Shown here one piece after another: positions 1 through 6,600 of a stretch of 12,501 bases of DNA; within the stretch, counting starts at the first letter, position 1; each line of letters opens with the position of its first letter. The notes below the pieces were generated by a model. It was not told the DNA's origin. It did not search any database and saw nothing but the letters and a program-made list of their open reading frames with translations. The stretch comes from Deltaproteobacteria bacterium (GTDB lineage: Bacteria; Desulfobacterota; DSM-4660; Desulfatiglandales; Desulfatiglandaceae): positions 1-12,501 of the forward strand of contig JABGPV010000156.1 of assembly GCA_018644785.1 (NCBI GenBank), given 5' to 3'. The position numbers and the translations under genes are program-made.

Positions 1-1425
1 CAAAAGCATATAAGGACTCTTGGTGTTTACGTCAAAGTAATCCGATGCCTTTTCCTCCAGCACTGATGGTGCGAAAGGTCTGAATGATTCCCGAAATTTT
101 ATTTTGAGGTTCATCACCCTCTGGATTTCATCGCTTCTCGCATCGCCAAGGATGCTTCTGGCCCCCAGCGCCCTTGGGCCGAACTCCATACGTCCGGCCA
201 TATATCCGACGATCTTACCCTCCACAATTCCGGCGGCGATAGTCCGGGCCCTGATTTCCGGATCCAGTTCAACAAAGGGGTATCCCCGTTTTTCCAGGTA
301 GGCTTTGATTATTTCGTTTGGGAAAGCAGGCCCCAGATAGGGAGACCTGAGGTGGCTGGCATTTTCAGGGTCAGGCCTGCCATTTCCGAGGTAGCGGTGC
401 CAGACCGAGAGTGCCGCGCCCACGGCCCCTCCGGCATCCCCTGCGGCCGGTTGTATCCAAACCTCATCGAAATCGCTTTCGCGCAATATTCGCCCGTTTG
501 CCACACAGTTCAGGGCCACGCCCCCCGCCAAACAGAGTTTCTTGAGCCCTGTCTCTTTGTAAACCTGTCTGACCATTCTAAGAATGATCTCTTCGCATAT
601 GGCTTGAATGCTTGCTGCCAGATCCATTTCTCTCTCGGTAATGTCAGCCTCGGGTTTTCGGGGTGGACCGCCGAACAGTTTTGAGAATCGTCGGTTGGTC
701 ATACGGAGACCGCCCAGAAAATCAAAATACGCCAGATTCAGACAGATGGAGCCATCCGCTTTCAGGTCCACAATCTCGGAAAGAATGAGATCTTTGTAAC
801 GGGGCCGGCCGTAAGGGGCCAGCCCCATTAGCTTATATTCACCTGAATTGACTCTGAAGCCTGTAAAATAGGTAAACGCAGAATAGAGCAACCCTACGGA
901 ATTCGGAAAATGGAGCTCTTTCATTAGTGAAATCTGATTTTTCCGACCGAACCCGTAACTCGCAGTGGCCCACTCGCCCACGCCGTCAACGGTAAGAATG
1001 GCAGCCTCTTCAAAAGGAGAGGGATAAAAGGCGGACGCCGCGTGGGATTCGTGATGTTCCGTGAACAGAACTTCTTTTTCATAACCGATTTCCTGGCGGA
1101 TTACTTTGGGTACGTGGAGTTTCTTTCCAAGCCACAGGGGAATTGCTTCCAGCCAGGATCTGAGCCCTTTTGGCGCCACGGAAATGTAGCTCATGAGAAG
1201 GCGGTCAAAAGTCAGGATTGGCTTGTCATAGAAAACAACATAGTCAAGATCCTGAACTGAAATGCCCCCTTCTTTCAGGCAGTATTTGATGGCCTTTGCC
1301 GGAAATCTTGGGTCATGTTTCTTTCTGGAGAATCGCTCCTCCTGAGCTGCGCCTGCAATCAGGCCATCCCGCAGAAGACATGAAGCGCTGTCATGGTAAA
1401 AACAAGAAATACCCAGGATATTCAA
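1..1425 (-). CDS. NodU/CmcH-family carbamoyltransferase (C-terminus cut off by window edge)
   Basis: This family transfers a carbamoyl group from carbamoyl phosphate, through a carbamoyl-adenylate, to a hydroxyl on a sugar or natural product in the cytoplasm. 475 residues are visible and the frame runs open off the left edge. Numbered from the TTG at 1425, it opens NILGISCFYHDSA, typical of the family. HHESH at 124-128, DGVGE at 147-151 and GDAGG at 329-333 match the two His and two Asp metal ligands I recall from TobZ, with the same spacing between the second His and the first Asp (19). GLAPYG is at 201-206, and the C-terminal domain signature MEFGPRALGARS is at 413-424, so both halves are represented. 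An in-frame ATG at 1455 would add ten residues (MILIEEGIAK) but has no ribosome site; the TTG has a strong one and fits the family N-terminus. It is divergent from the SGNH hydrolase gene. The acceptor is unknown: an exopolysaccharide sugar or the NRPS product are both possible. Confidence 0.93.
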   Translation of the reverse strand, partial: MNILGISCFYHDSASCLLRDGLIAGAAQEERFSRKKHDPRFPAKAIKYCLKEGGISVQDLDYVVFYDKPILTFDRLLMSYISVAPKGLRSWLEAIPLWLGKKLHVPKVIRQEIGYEKEVLFTEHHESHAASAFYPSPFEEAAILTVDGVGEWATASYGFGRKNQISLMKELHFPNSVGLLYSAFTYFTGFRVNSGEYKLMGLAPYGRPRYKDLILSEIVDLKADGSICLNLAYFDFLGGLRMTNRRFSKLFGGPPRKPEADITEREMDLAASIQAICEEIILRMVRQVYKETGLKKLCLAGGVALNCVANGRILRESDFDEVWIQPAAGDAGGAVGAALSVWHRYLGNGRPDPENASHLRSPYLGPAFPNEIIKAYLEKRGYPFVELDPEIRARTIAAGIVEGKIVGYMAGRMEFGPRALGARSILGDARSDEIQRVMNLKIKFRESFRPFAPSVLEEKASDYFDVNTKSPYMLL

Positions 1426-1435
1426 TTTAGCAATA

Positions 1436-1443
1436 CCCTCCTC
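1436..1443 (-). promoter_or_regulatory. Ribosome binding site that decides a TTG start
   Basis: On the minus strand this reads GAGGAGGG, ten bases before the TTG at 1425. It lies inside the coding frame that would begin at the ATG at 1455, and nothing resembling a Shine-Dalgarno sequence precedes that ATG (a run of T instead). This favours the TTG as the real start of the carbamoyltransferase. Confidence 0.6.
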
Positions 1444-1455
1444 AATCAGAATCAT

Positions 1456-1532
1456 ATGAAAAAAAACAATGCAACATTGCTATTGTGGTAATGTAGTATA
1501 AAATCACATTTCATGGAACAAATTTAATTGGG
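1456..1532. promoter_or_regulatory. AT-rich divergent promoter region, carbamoyltransferase / SGNH hydrolase
   Basis: This gap separates two genes that point away from each other, so it should hold promoters for both. A shared AT-rich core at 1495-1502 reads TATAAA on the plus strand (1497-1502) and TATACT on the minus strand (1495-1500); both are good -10 matches. Neither has a convincing -35 element at 16-18 bases. A short inverted repeat, CAATG-CAA-CATTG, sits at 1467-1479 and could be an operator half-site pair or chance. The assignment rests on gene orientation and base composition. Confidence 0.35.
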
Positions 1533-1559
1533 ATGTATGGATACTTCGGAGAAATCACA

Positions 1560-2747
1560 ATGGTAAAGGATAGCGAAAGGAGGAAGATCCAAACTATGGA
1601 AAGAATGCGGAAATCAGCGTTCTCTCCACGGCTTCCCAAGCGCAAAGTCGTAGTCTTTTCCACCATTGTCATCTGTTGCAGCATCCTGATGACTCTGGCT
1701 TTAGGCGAACTCGTGCTCCGTTACAGGGAACGGTCCGGACAGGGACACGAACTTCTTGATCCGGGGTTGATTAGATACGATAAAGCCCTGGGCTGGAAAC
1801 TGACGCCCCACTGGCAGGGCCATCATCGGCACCGGGACTTTCTAGCCAGCTACCAAACCAATCGATACGGCTTTCGCGGAGAATTCCCGCCGCTGGGTGA
1901 CCATGTTGGGCGCCGGATCGTCTTTCTGGGCGACAGCTTCACCTTCGGGTTTGGTGTAAACGACCATGAAACCTTTGTACACAGGGTGAATGAGAAGGCG
2001 ACGGGAGATCAGTATTTGAATTTCGCCATCCCAGGTTTCAGCACCGACCAGCAATATCTCCTTCTGCGTCAGCGGGTAATCAACTTCAGACCCGATGTTG
2101 TGGTCCTGGTCACCTATTTGGGAAACGATCTTTTTGACAATCTGCTTCCTTTCCCGCTCCAGGCAAGCCATGGAAAACCCTATTTCAAGTTTTCCGGAAA
2201 CCGGCTTCTCCTTAAAAACTCCCCTGTCCCCACAGCGGTCAAATCGAAAGAACAGGCTGCCCTGGATCTGCATCAAGTGGTCATGGGGGAGCCCCCCACG
2301 CGTCGAGGAGGTTTGTTTGGCCTACTGGAAAAGATGAAGCTTTTTCAAATGGCAAAGGGCATCTTCCGTTCGGATAATAGGGATTTGTTCACTCTCTTTA
2401 ATACACGCTTTCAACCGGCGCTCAAAGTGTACGAGGCCTTGTTAGATCAGATGGCCATCCTGTGCCGACGAAATAATTCGGAATTGCTCGTAATTCTGAT
2501 GCCTGGCAGGTCCCTGGTAGAAAGGCCGGGATCCCAATCGGCCCAGTTCCAGGAGTATCTTCGGGAAAAAATTATCGAACTATGCAAAAGGCTGCATATC
2601 CGCCTTATGGATCTTCCCCTTCATCTGAAAACAGTCCACATGGAGACGGGGGAAAAATTCCATTTTCCCAACGACGGTCACATGAATGCCTTGGGACATA
2701 TGGTAACTGCAGATTACATTCGAGAAAAGCTGAAAATTGTAAAATGA
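1560..2747 (+). CDS. Membrane-anchored SGNH/GDSL-family hydrolase or acyltransferase-like protein
   Basis: A 395-residue protein from the ATG at 1560, which has GGAG about eight bases upstream. Other in-frame ATGs lie at 1533 (poor site) and 1596 (AGGAGG twelve bases upstream). A basic N-terminus leads into one hydrophobic segment at about residues 30-53, so the rest should face the periplasm. All four SGNH blocks are present: GDSFTFG with Ser126, Gly159 in IPGFS, GND at 188-190, and the closing NDGHMNALGH with Asp372 and His374. It is therefore probably a catalytically competent esterase or O-acyl-handling enzyme. The substrate cannot be read from the sequence; in envelope clusters such proteins often add or remove acetyl groups on polysaccharides. 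It is divergent from the carbamoyltransferase and its stop lies only 16 bases from the convergent uppP stop, with no clear terminator between them. Confidence 0.85.
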   Translation: MVKDSERRKIQTMERMRKSAFSPRLPKRKVVVFSTIVICCSILMTLALGELVLRYRERSGQGHELLDPGLIRYDKALGWKLTPHWQGHHRHRDFLASYQTNRYGFRGEFPPLGDHVGRRIVFLGDSFTFGFGVNDHETFVHRVNEKATGDQYLNFAIPGFSTDQQYLLLRQRVINFRPDVVVLVTYLGNDLFDNLLPFPLQASHGKPYFKFSGNRLLLKNSPVPTAVKSKEQAALDLHQVVMGEPPTRRGGLFGLLEKMKLFQMAKGIFRSDNRDLFTLFNTRFQPALKVYEALLDQMAILCRRNNSELLVILMPGRSLVERPGSQSAQFQEYLREKIIELCKRLHIRLMDLPLHLKTVHMETGEKFHFPNDGHMNALGHMVTADYIREKLKIVK

Positions 2748-2763
2748 AGAGATGCGCTTCCAC

Positions 2764-3570
2764 CTACCAGGTAAATATAATGGTAAAGATCCCCACAGCC
2801 CAGCAATAGGGAGCAAAATAGTAGAAATGGCCCTTCTTAACGATTCCCATGAGGAGTGTCAGAGCCACAAAACCAACCAATGCGGAAGATGCAAATCCTA
2901 AGATAAGCGGTACAACCCCTACCCTTGTGATGGCCTCCATGTCAAATTGCAGGACAACGGCCCCGATAATCGCCGGTATGGAGAGGAGGAAAGAGAAACG
3001 GCCCGCCAATTCCCTGTTCAGACCTAAGAGCAGGGCACATACGATCGTGGAACCCGAGCGGGAGATGCCGGGCATGATGGCCAGGCCCTGGGCCGTGCCA
3101 ATGGCTAGAGCTATCAGTGGCCCCACCTGTGTCAACTTTTCGTGGGCCTTGGGGATGAGCTTTGTTGAGCCCACAATAATGCCGGTGATGACCAGCATCA
3201 CCCCCACTGTGGTGACAGAACCAAATACCCTTTCGAGAGGCGTTTTAAAAATAATTCCTATGAGCGCCGTAGGAATAGACCCAACGACGACCATCAATGC
3301 AAGGGAGGCATGGGGTTTGAGTCTGAATCGGTGATCTGCTCCCGGTGCAGCGATCTCCCATATCTCCTCTACCATTTTTTTGAGGTCGGAACGGAAATAG
3401 ATGCAGACGGCCAACAGGGTCCCCAAGTGCAGGGAGACGTCCAGCAGGAGTTCAGGCTCCTTGAACCCGAGCAGGTTCTTGAAGATTACCAGATGGCCTG
3501 AACTACTGACCGGCAGAAACTCGGCAAGACCCTGGATAATGCCTAAGAATATGGTTTCCATATTGGTCAT
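2764..3570 (-). CDS. uppP: Undecaprenyl-diphosphatase UppP (BacA family)
   Basis: An integral inner-membrane phosphatase that converts undecaprenyl diphosphate to undecaprenyl phosphate, recycling the lipid carrier for peptidoglycan and surface polysaccharides; extra copies give bacitracin resistance. The 268-residue length is normal for the family. Both signatures are intact: QGLAEFLPVSSSGH at 13-26, with Glu17 and the Ser cluster, and PGISRSG at 167-173, with Arg171. The remainder alternates hydrophobic helices and short loops. The ATG start has AGGAGG seven bases upstream. It starts 52 bases after the NRPS stop on the same strand with no terminator seen between, so it probably shares the NRPS transcript. 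Whether it is the housekeeping copy or a dedicated self-protection or polysaccharide copy is not visible here. Confidence 0.95.
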   Translation of the reverse strand: MTNMETIFLGIIQGLAEFLPVSSSGHLVIFKNLLGFKEPELLLDVSLHLGTLLAVCIYFRSDLKKMVEEIWEIAAPGADHRFRLKPHASLALMVVVGSIPTALIGIIFKTPLERVFGSVTTVGVMLVITGIIVGSTKLIPKAHEKLTQVGPLIALAIGTAQGLAIMPGISRSGSTIVCALLLGLNRELAGRFSFLLSIPAIIGAVVLQFDMEAITRVGVVPLILGFASSALVGFVALTLLMGIVKKGHFYYFAPYCWAVGIFTIIFTW

Positions 3571-3577
3571 GGGAGGG

Positions 3578-3583
3578 CCTCCT
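3578..3583 (-). promoter_or_regulatory. Strong ribosome binding site of uppP
   Basis: AGGAGG on the minus strand, seven bases before the uppP ATG. It supports independent strong translation of uppP from a shared NRPS-uppP message. The rest of the 52-base gap shows no terminator hairpin or promoter. Confidence 0.7.
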
Positions 3584-3622
3584 AATGGGTTGATGTTTCA
3601 TAATTACCAGACGCCGCCCGGA

Positions 3623-6600
3623 TCAACCCAGACAGCGATTCATTTCTTTTGCCAGGATGCCCACATTCGGCTCTTTCAGGATGGTGAGGTGATTACCCGG
3701 AACCAGAAACGATTTAACATCTTTGCTGGTTCTGGCCCAGGCATTCTGCGGATCAGGTATGAATCCCTCTTCCAGGTCAGTTCCGTTGAAGAGCCGGATT
3801 GGGCAGCCGGGGGGCGTATGCATCCGATATTGTTTTTCTGCTTGGGTGTTGAGCCTGTATACGTGGTCCCGGTTGGCCAAGGGGCCGTGCGAGAGATGGA
3901 GTGAGAACAGGCTGTCAATTTCTCCCTTTTTGACCTTGAGGCGATATTTGAGATTGTTGCGGGCATATAGAAGCCATTGACGGGGACCCATCTTGAACAG
4001 GCCCAATAAACGGCCGGCGTAATAACGCATCTGGCCGAAATCGCTCCTCGGAAAGGGTGTTTCGATCAGGATCAGCATGGCCACGCGACGTTGCATCTTC
4101 CTTAGCTGTATGGCCATCTCCGCTGCAACGATTCCCCCGTAGCACCACCCCACAAGATAATAAGGTCCTTCGGGTTGAAAGGAAACCATCTGCTGAACAT
4201 AGTATGCGGCCATTTCCTCAACGCGGGTATGGGCCTTATCTTTTTCCTTCAGGCCCAATGACTGGAAACCGAAGCAGGGCTGGTTGTGACCCAGGAGACT
4301 GATCAGGTGCATATAACCCAGCACGTCACCTGGCGTGGAGTGGATAAAATAAAGATAGGGTTTGGTGCCGTGGGGCTGCAGTTCCACCAGAGATGACCAG
4401 TCCCTGTCCTCGGATGAAGGCCGTGCCGTACTGACCACTTCCGCTAACGCTTCGATGGTGGGGTTTTGAATGAATTGCTCAGGGGTCAGCCAGAGGCCTC
4501 CCTTGTTCACCCGGTCAATGATCTCGATGCTTAAGAGAGAGTGTCCTCCCAGGTCAAAGAAATTCTCATTTATCCCCACCTGTTCAAGGCCAAATACCCG
4601 GCACCAGATTTCCGCCAGGATGGTCTCAATGGGGTTTCGGGGTCCTTTGAATTCCTGGTCATGATCAAAGGAGGTGGATTCCGGATCGGGAAGGGCCCTT
4701 GTATCCACCTTGCCGCTGGCCGTAACCGGCAGTTTTTCAAGATTGACGAATGAATGGGGGATCATGTAATCGGGCAGCACAGGTTGAAGCTGGTGACGAA
4801 GCCGGCCTGCGTCAGGGACGGCGGTCTCGTGGGGCACAATGTAGGCGATGAGTTTCAGGGTTCCGGCGCGCTCTTCGCGAGCCACCACAGCGGATTCCTT
4901 GATTTCCGGAAAGCGATTGAGCGCGGATTCAATTTCGGCCAATTCGACCCGGAACCCGCGCACTTTGACCTGGCGGTCTACCCGCCCTAAAAATTCGATG
5001 TCGCCATGGGTTAAAAAGCGCGCCATATCGCCCGTTTTGTACAAGCGTGCATCCGGTTCCCTGGAGAACGGATCGGGGATGAATTTTTCCGCTGTCAACT
5101 CGGGGCGGTTCAGATATCCCCGGGCCAGGGCCGCGCCGCCCATATGGAGTTCACCGGATACCCCGTCCGGTACGAGGCCGCCATGATCATCCAGGATAAA
5201 GGCCGTCAGGTGTGGGAAGGGATGTCCGATGGGGACCTTGCCGTCCGAGGGGTCTGTCATCTTGAGGCCGGATAAATCACAGACCGTGGCCACGACTGTG
5301 GTCTCGGTGGGTCCGTACGTGTTCATGAGCCGTATGTTGCCTTCCGTGGCGTTTCGCCATACCGCGAGCCTGTCCGGGAGAGCTTCTTCGCCGCCAATAA
5401 TCAGGAGTCTGACGGTCGGCGGAAGCATCAAGCCACCCGATTCCAGGGCCGATGTGAGCTGATGCCAGAAGGCAGTGGGCAGGTCAAGGACGGTCAGTTC
5501 ATTGTCGTGACACGCCTGGACAAAGGCAGGCATGGAGCGGATCATCCCATGGGAACGGAGAATAAGGGTAGCGCCGGTGGTGAGGGCTGAGAAGATTTCT
5601 TCCACACTGGCGTCAAAACTAGGCGATGCAAACTGGAGGATGCGGTCATTTGATCCGATCTGGTATTCCTGGACGGCGGAGTCTACAAAGGCAGATAAAG
5701 CGTGGTGTTCTATGAGTACCCCTTTGGGCTGACCGGTTGAGCCGGAGGTGTAGATGGCATAGGCCAGGTTCGTTTCGCGTGCCCCGCTGGACGGATTTTC
5801 CACGCTTTCCTGACGGATCTCCTCCCAATCACTGTCCAGGGAAACGATTTGAACGTTATCCTTCAGCATGTCCGTGCCTGATAGTTCCTCGATTTTTTGA
5901 ATGCTGTTGCTGTCGGTCAGAACTGCGGGCGCCCGGGTGTCACTGAGTATGAAAGCAATACGTTCGGCAGGGTAATTGGGATCTATGGGGACGTAGGCGG
6001 CGCCGGCCTTGAGGATGCCCATAATCCCCTTGATGAGGTCCGGCGAACGTTCCATAAGGATGCCCACGAAGGTTTCAGACCCAGCGCCATGTTTCCGAAG
6101 GAAGCGGGCCACCCTATTGGCATCCTGGTTGAGATCCCGGTACGAGATCTGCCGGTCTTCTCCCTTTTTCCCATTTGGCTGAACCAGGGCAATGGCATCA
6201 GGCCTCTTCACTGCCTGTTCCTCGAAAAGCTGGTGTACGCATACGTCCGGCCCAGGCCGGTAATGAACGGCCCCGCTCCATTGGGACAGTATCACTTGTC
6301 TTTGTTCTTCGGCGAGAATCGAGAGGTCGGAAATTGGGCGGGACGGATCGTTGGTGGCACTGATGAACAGGTTCCGGAGACACGTCAACATCTGCTTGAT
6401 GCTGGACTCGTCAAAAAGGTCGGTGCTGTAGTCGAGCGTCATTTTTATTTGGGGTTTAATTTCAGTTCCGCTCTCATATAGCCAGAGGGTAAGATCGAAA
6501 TTGGATCGAAAGGTTTCAAGCGCCATTGGCGCGCAGGTCATTCCCGGTAGATCCAGGGGAGGAAGCGGCATATTTTGAAGCACCATCAGGACCTGAAACA

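Noticed and set aside
1467..1479. Inverted repeat CAATG-CAA-CATTG upstream of the SGNH gene as an operator
   Set aside because: Five-base arms in AT-rich sequence are expected by chance; kept only as a remark in the divergent promoter entry.
2748..2763. Possible bidirectional terminator between the convergent SGNH and uppP genes
   Set aside because: The 16-base gap and its flanks hold no GC-rich hairpin followed by a T run on either strand; I see no supportable terminator.
2849..3334. Open frame of 161 codons on the plus strand opposite uppP
   Set aside because: uppP carries both family signatures in the minus frame; the plus-strand translation is low-complexity and unlike any family I know.
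5897..6481. Open frame of 194 codons on the plus strand within the NRPS gene
   Set aside because: It lies wholly antisense to well-conserved C and A2 domain sequence and shows no recognisable domain; it is a shadow of the coding strand.
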